The notes beneath the pieces were generated by a model that was given only the letters and a program-made list of their open reading frames with translations, was not told the origin of the DNA and ran no database searches. DNA of 64,000 nucleotides, taken from contig NZ_BMTT01000002.1 in assembly GCF_014649815.1 (NCBI RefSeq), positions 744,001 through 808,000 of the forward strand, given 5' to 3'. Positions 7,315 to 16,357 of the stretch are shown here, in pieces. The DNA is from Streptomyces mutabilis (GTDB taxonomy: Bacteria > Actinomycetota > Actinomycetes > Streptomycetales > Streptomycetaceae). Position 1 is the first letter of the stretch, and every line of letters starts with the position of its first letter. The translations under genes were made by a program, and so were the position numbers.

Positions 7315-9891
7315 ATGAGCACCGAGGAGAAGTCCGCGGCCCCCCGGTCCCTCGCGGAGGCGCTCCGCGTCAGGGACGACGTCTCGCTGGCCGCCCTCCT
7401 GCGCAGCCGTCCCGACCTCGTCACCCCCGTCCCCACGGATCTCACGCAGCTCGCCACCCGCGCCGGCACCCGCGCATCGGTCGTCCGGGCCCTGGAGCGG
7501 CTGGACCGGTTCGCGCTGCAGACGGCTCAGGCGCTGGCGGTGGCGGCGGACCCGGCGCCGTACGAGGAGCTGCTCGGGCTCATGGCCGGTGACGAGGGGG
7601 ACCCGGCCGTCACCGCCGCCCTGCCCCGGGCCGTGGCCCTGCTGCGCGAACAGGCCCTGGTGTGGGGCGCCGACGACCGGCTGCGGCTGGTGCGCACCGC
7701 CCGCGAGCTGCTCGCGCCCTCCCCGCAGCACCCCTCGCCGACGGGGCTCGGCCCCACCGTGCGGGAGGCGACGGCGGGGATGTCGCCGGGGCGGATCCAG
7801 GAGATCCTCGCCGCGGTCGGTCTCGCCTCGACCCACGACTCCGTCTCCGCGGTGTCCGCGCTCGGCGAGCTGTTCGCCGACCGGACGCGGACGGCGGCGC
7901 TCCTGGCCGCGCTGCCCGGGGAGTCCCGGGAAGTGCTGGACCGCCTGGTGTGGGGCCCGCCGTACGGTCAGGTCACCCACGATCCGGCGCCGCACCTGCG
8001 GGCGCTGCTGGACCGGGGTCTGCTGCTGCCGACGGCTCCCGGCACCGTCGTCCTGCCCCGGGAGGTCGCCCTGCACCTGCGCGCGGGACGGGCACACCGT
8101 ACGCCCGAGCCGGTGCCGCCGCCGGTGGAGGCGGCGGCCACGCACCGTCCACAGGTGGTGGACGCCACCGCGGCCGGGCAGGCGCTGGCGGCGCTGGCGA
8201 CCGTCGAGGAGCTGCTGAAGGAGTGGGACGAGGGCGGCCCGGCGGTGCTGCGGGCCGGCGGGCTGAGCGTGCGCGACCTCAAGCGGACGGCCGTCGCCCT
8301 GGACGTGCCCGAGCCGGTCGCCGCCTTCTGGGTCGAGCTGGCCTACGCGGCCGGACTGGTCGCCTCCGACGGGGAGGCCGACGAGCGGTACGCGGCGACC
8401 CCGGCGTACGACGAGTGGCGCGAGCTGCCGCCCGCCGAGCGCTGGGCGCGGCTGGCCGAGTCGTGGCTGACGGCCACCCGCACCTCGGGGCTGGTCGGCG
8501 GGCGGGACGCGAAGGACCGCACGCTCTCGGCGCTCGGGCCGAACCTGGACCGTTCGGCGGCGCCGGAGGTACGGCACCGGGTGCTGGCCCTGCTGGCGGG
8601 GCTGCCCGAGGGTGCCGCGCCCGACGCGGAGTCGGTGCTGGCCAGGCTGCGCTGGGAGCGGCCCCTGCGCGGGCCGCAGCGGGAGCAGGGGGAGCAGCGG
8701 GAGGACGACCTGCGCAGCCGGCTCGCCCGGTGGACGCTGACCGAGGCCGAGCTGCTGGGCGTCACCGGGCGAGGAGCGCTGGCGGCGCCCGGCCGGGCGC
8801 TGATCGGCGCGCCGGAGCCCGCGCACCCGGCGGCTCAGCCGGAGCCCGTGGGCCCCGGCGACAAGCTCCCCGTGCACCACCACCGCGCGCCCCTCGCGCC
8901 CGCCCCCGTGACCCCCGCCGAACGGGGCGCCGCCACCGCGGCCGCGGCCCGGCTGCTCGCACCGCTGTTCCCCGAGCCGCTGGACCACGTGCTGCTCCAG
9001 GCCGACCTGACGGCGGTGGCGCCGGGGCCTCTGGAGCGGGAGCTGGCCGACGTGCTGGGGGTGCTCGCGGACGTGGAGTCGAAGGGCGGGGCGACCGTCT
9101 ACCGGTTCACGCCGGGCTCGGTGCGCCGCGCGCTGGACGCCGGCCGGACCGCCGCCGACCTGCACGCCTTCCTGTCCCGGCACTCGCGTACGCCGGTACC
9201 GCAGCCGCTCACCTACCTGATCGACGACGTGGCCCGCCGGCACGGGCGGCTGCGGGTGGGCGCGGCCTCGGCGTACGTGCGCTGCGACGACGACGCGACG
9301 CTGGACGAGATCCTCGCCGACAAGCGGGCCACGGGCCTCGGTCTGCGCCGCCTCGCACCGACCGTGCTGGCCGCGCAGACCGACCCGGCGGCGCTGCTGG
9401 ACGGGCTGCGCGCGATGGGGTTCGCGCCGGCCGCGGAGTCCGCCGCGGGCGATGTGCTGATCGCCCGCGCCGACGCCCGCCGCACGCCGCCGCGGGCGGC
9501 GCCGGAGCCCGTTCCGGACGGCCCGCCGGTCCCCGACGACACGCTGCTGACGGCCGCGATCCGTGCCATCCGGGCCGGTGACCTGGCCTCCACGGCCCCG
9601 CGCAAACCGGGGCACGCGGACGGTGCGGACGGCGGCCCGGCGGTGGGCGGCGAGCTGCCCCGCACGAGTGCCGCCGAGACTCTCGCCACCGTGCAGGCGG
9701 CCGTGCTGACCGGCGAGGCGCTGTGGATCGGCTACGTGAACGCGGAGGGCGCCGCCAGCCAGCGCGTCATCGCCCCGATCCGGGTGGAGGGCGGCTTCGT
9801 GACGGCGTACGACCACACGGCGGACGAGGTGCGCACGTATCCGCTGCACCGGATCACCGGCGTGGCCGAACTGGCCGACGACGCGCCCTGA
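7315..9891 (+). CDS. Helicase-associated protein, XPB/Ssl2-like with C-terminal WYL-like domain
   Basis: An 858-residue protein starting at ATG 7315. It matches actinobacterial proteins annotated as helicase C-terminal (Helicase_C_3, XPB/Ssl2-like) partners of XPB: repeated winged-helix-like segments, a segment around residues 560-680 (LFPEPLDHVLLQADLTAVAPGPLERELADVL..., VYRFTPGSVRRALDAGRTAADLHAFL, PLTYLIDDVARRHGRLRVG) and a C-terminal WYL-like module (ALWIGYVNAEGAASQRVIAP). No Walker motifs are seen. Its gene sits upstream of the XPB helicase in the same orientation, so a joint role in DNA repair is likely but inferred. Confidence 0.85.
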   Translation: MSTEEKSAAPRSLAEALRVRDDVSLAALLRSRPDLVTPVPTDLTQLATRAGTRASVVRALERLDRFALQTAQALAVAADPAPYEELLGLMAGDEGDPAVTAALPRAVALLREQALVWGADDRLRLVRTARELLAPSPQHPSPTGLGPTVREATAGMSPGRIQEILAAVGLASTHDSVSAVSALGELFADRTRTAALLAALPGESREVLDRLVWGPPYGQVTHDPAPHLRALLDRGLLLPTAPGTVVLPREVALHLRAGRAHRTPEPVPPPVEAAATHRPQVVDATAAGQALAALATVEELLKEWDEGGPAVLRAGGLSVRDLKRTAVALDVPEPVAAFWVELAYAAGLVASDGEADERYAATPAYDEWRELPPAERWARLAESWLTATRTSGLVGGRDAKDRTLSALGPNLDRSAAPEVRHRVLALLAGLPEGAAPDAESVLARLRWERPLRGPQREQGEQREDDLRSRLARWTLTEAELLGVTGRGALAAPGRALIGAPEPAHPAAQPEPVGPGDKLPVHHHRAPLAPAPVTPAERGAATAAAARLLAPLFPEPLDHVLLQADLTAVAPGPLERELADVLGVLADVESKGGATVYRFTPGSVRRALDAGRTAADLHAFLSRHSRTPVPQPLTYLIDDVARRHGRLRVGAASAYVRCDDDATLDEILADKRATGLGLRRLAPTVLAAQTDPAALLDGLRAMGFAPAAESAAGDVLIARADARRTPPRAAPEPVPDGPPVPDDTLLTAAIRAIRAGDLASTAPRKPGHADGADGGPAVGGELPRTSAAETLATVQAAVLTGEALWIGYVNAEGAASQRVIAPIRVEGGFVTAYDHTADEVRTYPLHRITGVAELADDAP

Positions 9892-10055
9892 ACGCGCCCC
9901 GGTGCGCCCTTCTTTCGGGGGTAACGGCGGGATCATGCACGCCACGCCGGGTGATTAGCACCTGCGAGGGAGCTTTTTTCATATTCCGCATCGATTTTTC
10001 GGCGGTCGGGCAGCCACCGGGTGTCCTGCTCACCGAACGCGAAAGGAATCATCCG

Positions 10056-10172
10056 ATGCGTGCCGTACGTCGAGTCGCCACCGTCCTGACCTCCACCGCC
10101 ACGCTGATCGCGGCGTTCGCCGCCGAGGCCGCCGCGGTCGGCATCGACCTCGGCGGAGGTCTGACCCTCTGA
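10056..10172 (+). CDS. Tiny secreted peptide (38 residues)
   Basis: ATG 10056 follows a GAAAGGA ribosome site. The product starts MRAVRRVATVLTSTATLIAAF, with an AEAAAV cleavage-like site, and ends after VGIDLGGGLTL, so the mature part would be only about 11 residues. The signal-peptide-like layout and normal codon use suggest a real gene, but its size makes the call tentative. It lies between the two helicase genes and next to a second small secreted ORF. Confidence 0.55.
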   Translation: MRAVRRVATVLTSTATLIAAFAAEAAAVGIDLGGGLTL

Positions 10173-10312
10173 TCGCCTCCTGACCCCTTCGTTCGGGTAC
10201 GTCCCGTGCCGGCGGGCCGGGTCCCAGCCCCCCTGGGCCCGGTCCGCTCCTAGCCCCTCCCCGCGGTTCTCCCGCGTTCTCCCGGTTCTCCCGGTCTCCC
10301 GAAAGGCACCTC

Positions 10313-10579
10313 ATGCGCTCCGAGCTCCGCGATCCGGACCACGACACCACCGCACACGACAGCGCACACGACACGGCGCACGACACGGCGCGCTCCGCCG
10401 CCCGCTCCGCCGTGGCCGTCTCCGTCGCCGCCCTGATCACCGCCGCCGCGCTGTTCGGCGCGCTCGCTCCCAAGGCCGCCGCACTTCCCCTGCCGCTGCC
10501 GCCCACCGGCGTGGAGTCCCCGGTCACGGAGGGGGTCACCATCGAAGGCCCCCTGATCGGCAACATCAGTTGCAGGTAG
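10313..10579 (+). CDS. Small secreted or membrane-anchored peptide (88 residues)
   Basis: Starts with ATG after a CCGAAAGG ribosome site. A hydrophilic N-terminus with repeated Thr-Ala-His-Asp units (about residues 11-26; DNA repeats of CGACACGGCGCA type) precedes a hydrophobic segment (SVAALITAAALFGALA) and an Ala-x-Ala-like site, then a short mature end GVTIEGPLIGNISCR. Unknown function. Its stop is 85 bases upstream of the XPB helicase start. Confidence 0.55.
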   Translation: MRSELRDPDHDTTAHDSAHDTAHDTARSAARSAVAVSVAALITAAALFGALAPKAAALPLPLPPTGVESPVTEGVTIEGPLIGNISCR

Positions 10580-10663
10580 CCCGGCCGCGCGATCAGGCAC
10601 ACTGGACGTTTGGCCGATCCGTCGAGTCGCTGTCGGCCGTACGCACGCGAAAGGGTGCCGCCC

Positions 10664-12307
10664 GTGAATGGTCCGCTCATCGTCCAGTCCGACAAGACCC
10701 TGCTCCTCGAGGTCGACCACGAGCAGGCCGGCGACTGCCGTCGGGCCATCGCGCCGTTCGCCGAACTGGAGCGCGCGCCGGAACACATCCACACCTACCG
10801 GGTGACCCCGCTGGGCCTGTGGAACGCGCGGGCGGCGGGCCACGACGCCGAACAGGTCGTCGACGCGCTCGTCGAGTACAGCCGCTACCCGGTGCCGCAC
10901 GCACTGCTCGTCGACATCGCCGAGACGATGGACCGCTACGGCCGCCTCACCCTCTCCAAGCACCCGGCGCACGGGCTGGTCCTGACCACCACCGACCGGC
11001 CGGTGCTGGAGGAGGTGCTGAAGTCGAAGCGGATCGCGCCGCTGGTCGGCGCCCGCATCGACCCCGACACGGTGGCCGTGCACCCCTCCGAGCGCGGCCA
11101 GATCAAGCAGACGCTGCTGAAGCTCGGCTGGCCCGCCGAGGACCTGGCCGGGTACGTCGACGGCGAGGCGCACCCGATCGAGCTGGCCGAGGACGGCTGG
11201 GCGCTGCGTCCGTACCAGAAGCAGGCCGTGGAGAACTTCTGGCACGGCGGCAGCGGTGTCGTCGTGCTCCCCTGCGGCGCGGGCAAGACGCTGGTCGGTG
11301 CCGGTTCCATGGCGCAGGCGAAGTCGACGACGCTGATCCTGGTCACCAACACGGTCTCCGCCCGGCAGTGGAAGCACGAGCTGGTCAAGCGCACGTCGCT
11401 GACCGAGGACGAGATCGGCGAGTACAGCGGCACGAAGAAGGAGATCCGGCCGGTCACGATCGCCACGTACCAGGTTCTGACGACGCGGCGGAAGGGCGTG
11501 TACCCGCACCTGGAGCTGTTCGACTCCCGCGACTGGGGACTGATCGTCTACGACGAGGTGCACCTGCTGCCGGCGCCGGTGTTCAAGTTCACCGCCGACC
11601 TCCAGGCGCGCCGCCGCCTCGGCCTGACCGCGACCCTCGTCCGCGAGGACGGCCGCGAGTCGGACGTGTTCTCCCTCATCGGGCCGAAGCGTTTCGACGC
11701 GCCCTGGAAGGAGATCGAGGCGCAGGGCTACATCGCGCCCGCCGACTGCGTGGAGGTCCGGGTCAACCTCACCGACTCCGAGCGGCTCGCGTACGCCACC
11801 GCCGAGGCGGAGGAGAAGTACCGCTTCTGCGCGACGACCGACACCAAGCGCAAGGTCACCGAGGCGATCGTGCGTCGCTTCGCCGGGCAGCAGATCCTCG
11901 TCATCGGCCAGTACATCGACCAGCTCGACGAACTGGGCGAGCACCTGGGCGCACCGGTGATCAAGGGCGACACCTCCAACGCCCAGCGGGAGAAGCTCTT
12001 CGAGTCCTTCCGGCAGGGCGAGATCAGCGTCCTGGTCGTCTCGAAGGTCGCGAACTTCTCCATCGACCTGCCGGAGGCGACGGTCGCGATCCAGGTGTCG
12101 GGCACCTTCGGGTCCCGGCAGGAGGAGGCTCAGCGGCTCGGCCGGGTGCTTCGCCCGAAGGCCGACGGTCACCAGGCGCACTTCTACTCGGTCGTCGCCC
12201 GCGACACCCTCGACCAGGACTTCGCCGCCCACCGCCAGCGCTTCCTGGCGGAGCAGGGGTACGCGTACCGGATCGTGGACGCGGACGAGCTGCTGACGGA
12301 GAGCTGA
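10664..12307 (+). CDS. XPB-family DNA repair helicase
   Basis: A 547-residue superfamily-2 helicase, the usual length of bacterial XPB. The N-terminal damage-recognition-like region is followed by Walker A LPCGAGKT (about residues 203-210), the DEVH box (about 297-300), motif III LTATL and motif VI QRLGRVLRPK (about 490). The GTG at 10664 is chosen because AAGGGTG precedes it and the product then begins VNGPLIVQSDKTLLLEVD as in homologues. Known family role: 3'-5' ATP-dependent DNA unwinding linked to excision repair. It probably works with the XPB-associated protein encoded just upstream. Confidence 0.93.
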   Translation: MNGPLIVQSDKTLLLEVDHEQAGDCRRAIAPFAELERAPEHIHTYRVTPLGLWNARAAGHDAEQVVDALVEYSRYPVPHALLVDIAETMDRYGRLTLSKHPAHGLVLTTTDRPVLEEVLKSKRIAPLVGARIDPDTVAVHPSERGQIKQTLLKLGWPAEDLAGYVDGEAHPIELAEDGWALRPYQKQAVENFWHGGSGVVVLPCGAGKTLVGAGSMAQAKSTTLILVTNTVSARQWKHELVKRTSLTEDEIGEYSGTKKEIRPVTIATYQVLTTRRKGVYPHLELFDSRDWGLIVYDEVHLLPAPVFKFTADLQARRRLGLTATLVREDGRESDVFSLIGPKRFDAPWKEIEAQGYIAPADCVEVRVNLTDSERLAYATAEAEEKYRFCATTDTKRKVTEAIVRRFAGQQILVIGQYIDQLDELGEHLGAPVIKGDTSNAQREKLFESFRQGEISVLVVSKVANFSIDLPEATVAIQVSGTFGSRQEEAQRLGRVLRPKADGHQAHFYSVVARDTLDQDFAAHRQRFLAEQGYAYRIVDADELLTES

Positions 12308-12315
12308 GCGGACAC

Positions 12316-12340
12316 CCCGGCCGGGTCAGGTCCGGCCGGG
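12316..12340. terminator. Bidirectional hairpin terminator
   Basis: Perfect 9-base inverted repeat CCCGGCCGG / CCGGCCGGG with a 7-base loop, directly after the XPB stop and before the 3' end of the convergent small membrane gene. Lacks a T run, as is common in Streptomyces. Confidence 0.55.
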
Positions 12341-12369
12341 CCCCGGGGACGGTTCGTCGAGCTGGTCGA

Positions 12370-12759
12370 TCAGGCCCCGGGGAGGGTGAACACCAGGATC
12401 AGGACGAACACCGGCGGCAGCAGCGACAGCGCGGCCGTCCAGATCCGCAGGGCGGACCAGCGCCGGGTCCAGGGCAGCGCCCAGGCGGTGACCCAGGCTC
12501 CGTGGGTGAGGAAGGCGCCGAAGAACAGGGTCCCGTGGATCAGCGTCAGCGAGGTCGTCAGCGCCCGCGAGCAGTCGGTGCCGCAGCTGTCGGTCGCCAT
12601 GACCGACAGCAGGCCGAGGAACGCGGCCGCCGGTACCAGAACCGTAAGGAGCACGGTGGCGACGGTCGGTGCGATCCACGCCGTGCGGTCCCGCTGCTCC
12701 CGTGGGTTCCGCCGGGCGGCAGGGTACGCCGGCCATGCCGTGGGGCGCTGTGGGTTCAT
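12370..12759 (-). CDS. Small membrane protein
   Basis: A 129-residue protein from ATG 12759 (MNPQRPTAWPAYPAARRN). Three hydrophobic segments can be seen: TVATVLLTVLVPAAAFLGLL, SLTLIHGTLFFGAFLTHGAW and ALSLLPPVFVLILVF. Two cysteines (DSCGTDC) lie in the loop after the first span and could form a disulfide outside the cell. Conserved-looking but no function recognised. Confidence 0.7.
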   Translation of the reverse strand: MNPQRPTAWPAYPAARRNPREQRDRTAWIAPTVATVLLTVLVPAAAFLGLLSVMATDSCGTDCSRALTTSLTLIHGTLFFGAFLTHGAWVTAWALPWTRRWSALRIWTAALSLLPPVFVLILVFTLPGA

Positions 12760-12876
12760 GCGGCAAGTCAAGCCGCGCGGGCGTGCCCCGCGCACCGGCG
12801 TGCGTACTCAGACCGGTATGCGTGCCTACTCACTCCGCGCGGCGGCGGGCGCGGCGCCACCGGTGGACGCGGGCGC

Positions 12877-12937
12877 CACCGGCGAGGGACGCGGAGTCAC
12901 CGGCGAGGGACGCGGCGTCACCGGCGGCGGACGCCTG
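12877..12937. repeat. 21-base tandem repeat, about three copies
   Basis: CACCGGCGAGGGACGCGGAGT at 12877 is followed by a near-identical copy at 12898 and a diverged third at 12919, with a partial relative upstream at 12858. It sits at the 3' end of the small minus-strand gene, overlapping only its final codons. Confidence 0.65.
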
Positions 12938-13103
12938 CCTCCTCGCCGTACTCGCCGAGGATGACGACGTCGAAGGCGGCGCCCGTGAACACCCGCACGG
13001 CGCGCAGAGCGTCACCGAGCCGGTGCCGGTGGCTGCCGGCCACGGGCGTGGCACCGGACGCGCGGCCCGGTCCCGGGGCGGGGGAGATGGTTGCTGCGCT
13101 CAT
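12918..13103 (-). CDS. Small conserved hypothetical protein (61 residues)
   Basis: Begins at ATG 13103 (MSAATISPAPGPGRASG) and contains HRLGDALRAVRVF followed by FDVVILGEYGEEAGV, a pattern I recognise from short uncharacterised Streptomyces proteins. No signal peptide, no known domain. Codon use is clearly coding on this strand. Confidence 0.6.
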   Translation of the reverse strand: MSAATISPAPGPGRASGATPVAGSHRHRLGDALRAVRVFTGAAFDVVILGEYGEEAGVRRR

Positions 13104-13404
13104 GTCTCCATGGTGCGACTGCCCGCCCCCGACCGGCATCGGTCTGCGGGCCGAACCCCCGCCGCCTGCCGCTACGACCGTGGAGGGAGCGCATACCCCA
13201 GAGCGGAGTACGCGATCCCCTAGGGGGCGGACGGGGCGGAACGGCGGGGCACGGAAAAACCGTTGGCCCGCGCCGCCGCCGCTCCCCTAGAATCTCCGCT
13301 CTTGCCCGCCTCCCCACGGAGCGCCGCCGACCGGACGGAAACCGGCCGGCCCACCGCGCGCGGAACCGCGCCCACCACACCGCAGGTCATCCGGAGGCAC
13401 CCCC
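13104..13404. other. Divergent promoter region
   Basis: About 300 bases between the small minus-strand gene and the HelD-like ATPase gene. No gene seen. A GGAGG ribosome site at about 13391 serves the TTG start of the ATPase. Confidence 0.4.
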
Positions 13405-15450
13405 TTGTCCACGCCCGTCCACGACGACCCCCTCGCCGAGGAGCGCTCCCACCTCGCCGCCTCGCGTTCCGCCCTGCGCGCCATGCGGGAGGACGTCGAG
13501 TCCCTCGACATCACCGACGTCACCGCGAACTGGGTCAACGCCGCCGTGCTGGAGAACCAGATCGAGGAGCGCATCAAGGCCCTCGCCGACCTGAGCGAGA
13601 CCCCGCTGTTCTTCGGCCGGCTCGACTACCTGCACGCACCCGGCGCCGATCGGGCGGAGGGCGCGGAGGGTGAGCGCTTCTACGTCGGACGCCGGCACGT
13701 GCACGACGCGGACGGCGACCCGATGGTGATCGACTGGCGGGCGCCGGTCTCGCAGCCGTTCTACCAGGCGTCGAAGAAGAACCCGCTGGACGTCGCTCTG
13801 CGCCGCCGCTTCGGCTACACCGGCGGCGACCTGACGGCGTACGAGGACGAGCACCTGTCGGACCCCACCGAGGCCGCGACAACCAGCAAACTGCTCCAGC
13901 GGGAGATCGAGCGGCCCCGCGTCGGCCCGATGCGGGACATCGTGGCGACCATCCAGCCCGAGCAGGACGACATCGTGCGCGCCGGGCTGTCCGGGTCGGT
14001 CTGTGTGCAGGGCGGGCCCGGCACCGGGAAGACCGCCGTCGGCCTGCACCGGGTCGCCTACCTCCTCTACGCCCACCGCGAGCGCCTGGCCCGGACCGGG
14101 ACGCTGGTGATCGGGCCGAACAAGTCGTTCCTGCACTACATCGAGCAGGTCCTCCCGGCCCTCGGCGAGCTGACGGTCCGCCAGGCCACCGTCGACGACC
14201 TGGTGGCGCACGTCGAGGTGCGCGGCGCGGACGAGGCGACGGCGGCGGTGACCAAGGGCGACGCGCGGATGGCGCGGGTGCTGCGGCGGGCCCTCTACTC
14301 GCACGTCGCCCTGCCCACCGAGGGCGTCGTGGTGGTGCGCGGCTCGCGCCGCTGGCGGGTGGCGGCGTACGAGCTGGAGGAGATCGTCCGCGAGCTGCTC
14401 GCCCGCGACATCCGCTACGGCGCCGCCCGCGAGGCCCTTCCGCAGCGGATCGCGCACGCCGTGCTGGTGCAGATGGAGCGGGCCGGTGAGGCGCCGGACG
14501 ACCGGGTGCAGAACGCGGTGGCGCGCAACGCCGCCGTCAAGGCGGTCGTGAAGACCGCCTGGCCGCAGGTCGACCCGGCGAAGCTGGTCCTGCGCCTCCT
14601 GACCGACGCGGACTTCCTCGCCGAGCACGCCGAGGGCATCCTCACCGAGGAGGAGCAGAAGGCGGTGCTGTGGGTGAAGCCGGCCCGCTCGGTGAAGTCG
14701 GCCAAGTGGTCGCCCGCGGACGCCGTGCTGATCGACGAGGCCACCGACCTGATCGAGCGCACCCACTCCCTCGGGCACGTCGTCCTCGACGAGGCGCAGG
14801 ACCTCTCCCCCATGCAGTACCGCGCGGTGGGCCGACGCTGCACCACCGGCTCGGCGACCGTCCTGGGCGACCTGGCGCAGGGCACGACGCCGTGGGCGAC
14901 CCGCAGCTGGACGGAGGCGCTCACCCACCTGGGCAAGCAGGGAGCCGTGGTCGAGGAGCTGACGGCCGGTTTCCGCGTGCCGACGGACGTCATCGCGTAC
15001 GCGTCCCGGCTGCTGCCGCACATCGCACCGGGCCTGACGCCGGTGGCGTCGATCCGTGAGAACCCGGGGTTCTTCGACGTCCGTGAGAAGGCCGAGGGAA
15101 CGGCGGACGTGCTGGCGGCCTGCCGCGAGCTGCTGGAACGGGAGGGGTCGGTGGGTCTGATCGCCGCCGACGCGCGGGTGCCGGAGCTGGCGTCGGCGCT
15201 CGGGGCGGCGGGGGTCGGCTTCGTCGGCCCCGGCGAGGAGACGACGCGGGCCACCCGCCTGACCCTGGTCCCGGCCTCGCTGGCCAAGGGCCTGGAGTAC
15301 GACTACGTGGTCCTGGACGAGCCACGGGCCGTGATCGACGGCGAACCGGACGAACGGACGGGACTGCGGCGGCTGTACGTGTGCCTGACCCGTGCGGTGT
15401 CCGGACTGATCGTGACGCACGCGACGGAGCTGCCGCCGCAGCTGGGGTAG
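13405..15450 (+). CDS. HelD-like superfamily-1 (UvrD-fold) ATPase
   Basis: A 681-residue protein from a TTG start. The N-terminal 60 residues are a charged helical arm (EERSHLAASRSALRAMREDVESL), then RFYVGRRHVHDADGDPMVIDWRAPVSQPFY, the hallmark of HelD proteins. Walker A is GGPGTGKTA (about 203-211), Walker B VVLDEAQDLSPMQ (about 459), with helicase C-terminal motifs near SLAKGLEYDYVVLDE and RRLYVCLTRA. HelD proteins bind RNA polymerase and recycle stalled complexes; a HelR-type rifamycin-resistance role was considered, but the arm sequence does not look like HelR as I remember it. General HelD family is secure, exact role inferred. Confidence 0.85.
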   Translation: MSTPVHDDPLAEERSHLAASRSALRAMREDVESLDITDVTANWVNAAVLENQIEERIKALADLSETPLFFGRLDYLHAPGADRAEGAEGERFYVGRRHVHDADGDPMVIDWRAPVSQPFYQASKKNPLDVALRRRFGYTGGDLTAYEDEHLSDPTEAATTSKLLQREIERPRVGPMRDIVATIQPEQDDIVRAGLSGSVCVQGGPGTGKTAVGLHRVAYLLYAHRERLARTGTLVIGPNKSFLHYIEQVLPALGELTVRQATVDDLVAHVEVRGADEATAAVTKGDARMARVLRRALYSHVALPTEGVVVVRGSRRWRVAAYELEEIVRELLARDIRYGAAREALPQRIAHAVLVQMERAGEAPDDRVQNAVARNAAVKAVVKTAWPQVDPAKLVLRLLTDADFLAEHAEGILTEEEQKAVLWVKPARSVKSAKWSPADAVLIDEATDLIERTHSLGHVVLDEAQDLSPMQYRAVGRRCTTGSATVLGDLAQGTTPWATRSWTEALTHLGKQGAVVEELTAGFRVPTDVIAYASRLLPHIAPGLTPVASIRENPGFFDVREKAEGTADVLAACRELLEREGSVGLIAADARVPELASALGAAGVGFVGPGEETTRATRLTLVPASLAKGLEYDYVVLDEPRAVIDGEPDERTGLRRLYVCLTRAVSGLIVTHATELPPQLG

Positions 15451-15576
15451 TTGCGGTGGTCGCCACAGCTACCCCAGCGACCTCCCAGGCCGTTCAGGCA
15501 CTGGGGGAGGCACGACCGCCCGCACCGGGCCGCGCCCTCAAGCGAGCACCGACGCGGGTGCACCCCCAGCCGACGC

Positions 15577-16266
15577 TCAGCCCCCCAGCACCCGCCGCCA
15601 CTCCCCTACCGCCTCCGCCGAAACCGGCCCGTCCCACCCGGAGGTCCGCGCCGCCCCGCCGATGTGGAACCCGTCGATCCCCGCCTCCAGCAGCCCCGGT
15701 ACGTGCTCCAGCCGCAGCCCACCGCCCACCAGCAGCTGCTGCTCGTACCCCGGCTCCCCCCGCCGCCGCGCCTCCGCGAGCAGCACGCTCAGCCCGTCGT
15801 CGACCCCGCCCGCCGACCCGGCCGTGAGGTACGTGTCCAGCCCGGTGAAGTCCGCGAGCTGCTTGCGCAGGGCGTCCCGGTCCGCGGCGCGGTCGATCGC
15901 GCGGTGGAAGGTCCACCGGCACCCCTCCAGCGCCCCGGCGACCCGCTCCACCGCCGCGATGTCGACGTCACCGTCCGCGTCGAGGAACCCGAGCACGAAC
16001 TCCGTCGCCCCGGCCTCCCGCATCCGCCCGGCGACCCCCACGAGCCGCTCGACGTCCCCGGCGGCGAACCCGTCCGCCAGCCGCAGCATCACCCGCAGGT
16101 CGATGTCGACGGCGGCGCGGATCGCGGCGACGGTCTCGGTCGGCGGGGTGAGTCCGTCGGCCGCCATGTCGGTGACCAGTTCGAGGCGATCCGCGCCTCC
16201 GGCCTGGGCGGCGACCGCGTCCTCGACATCGAGGGCGATCACCTCCAGGACTGCACGCTTGCTCAT
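15577..16266 (-). CDS. cutC: CutC family protein
   Basis: A 229-residue TIM-barrel protein of the CutC family, historically linked to copper homeostasis, though biochemical function is unsettled. Family signatures: LEVIALDVEDAVAAQAGGADRLEL at the start, WTFHRAIDRAADR, LTAGSAGGVDDG and GFHIGGAARTS. The usual family length is 240-250. A dre-like sequence lies 26-37 bases upstream of the start, suggesting control by the N-acetylglucosamine regulator DasR. Confidence 0.9.
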   Translation of the reverse strand: MSKRAVLEVIALDVEDAVAAQAGGADRLELVTDMAADGLTPPTETVAAIRAAVDIDLRVMLRLADGFAAGDVERLVGVAGRMREAGATEFVLGFLDADGDVDIAAVERVAGALEGCRWTFHRAIDRAADRDALRKQLADFTGLDTYLTAGSAGGVDDGLSVLLAEARRRGEPGYEQQLLVGGGLRLEHVPGLLEAGIDGFHIGGAARTSGWDGPVSAEAVGEWRRVLGG

Positions 16267-16291
16267 GGGACCCCATTCGTCGGCCTGCTAC

Positions 16292-16303
16292 AGGTCTAGT
16301 CCA
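16292..16303 (-). promoter_or_regulatory. dre-like site (putative DasR operator) upstream of cutC
   Basis: On the minus strand it reads TGGACTAGACCT, a 12-base match to the core of the second nagK-upstream site in this window (42927-42938) and close to the DasR consensus TGGTCTAGACCA. Located between cutC and its upstream region, where a repressor would block transcription. Confidence 0.65.
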
Positions 16304-16357
16304 ATCCAGCCTACGCTCCCGTGGCCGGCCAGGACTCCCCCGCGCCGCCACCCGGCC

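Noticed and set aside
5236-9891. A 1551-codon plus-strand open frame
   Set aside because: Its first 690 codons run antisense to the HAD and membrane-protein genes; only the part from ATG 7315 has coding character and homology.
12877-12937. Coding repeat domain
   Set aside because: The 21-base repeats lie at and beyond the end of the small gene; frames through them are low-complexity.
13405-15450. HelR rifamycin-resistance factor
   Set aside because: General HelD architecture is right, but the N-terminal arm does not match HelR as I remember it; kept as HelD-like.
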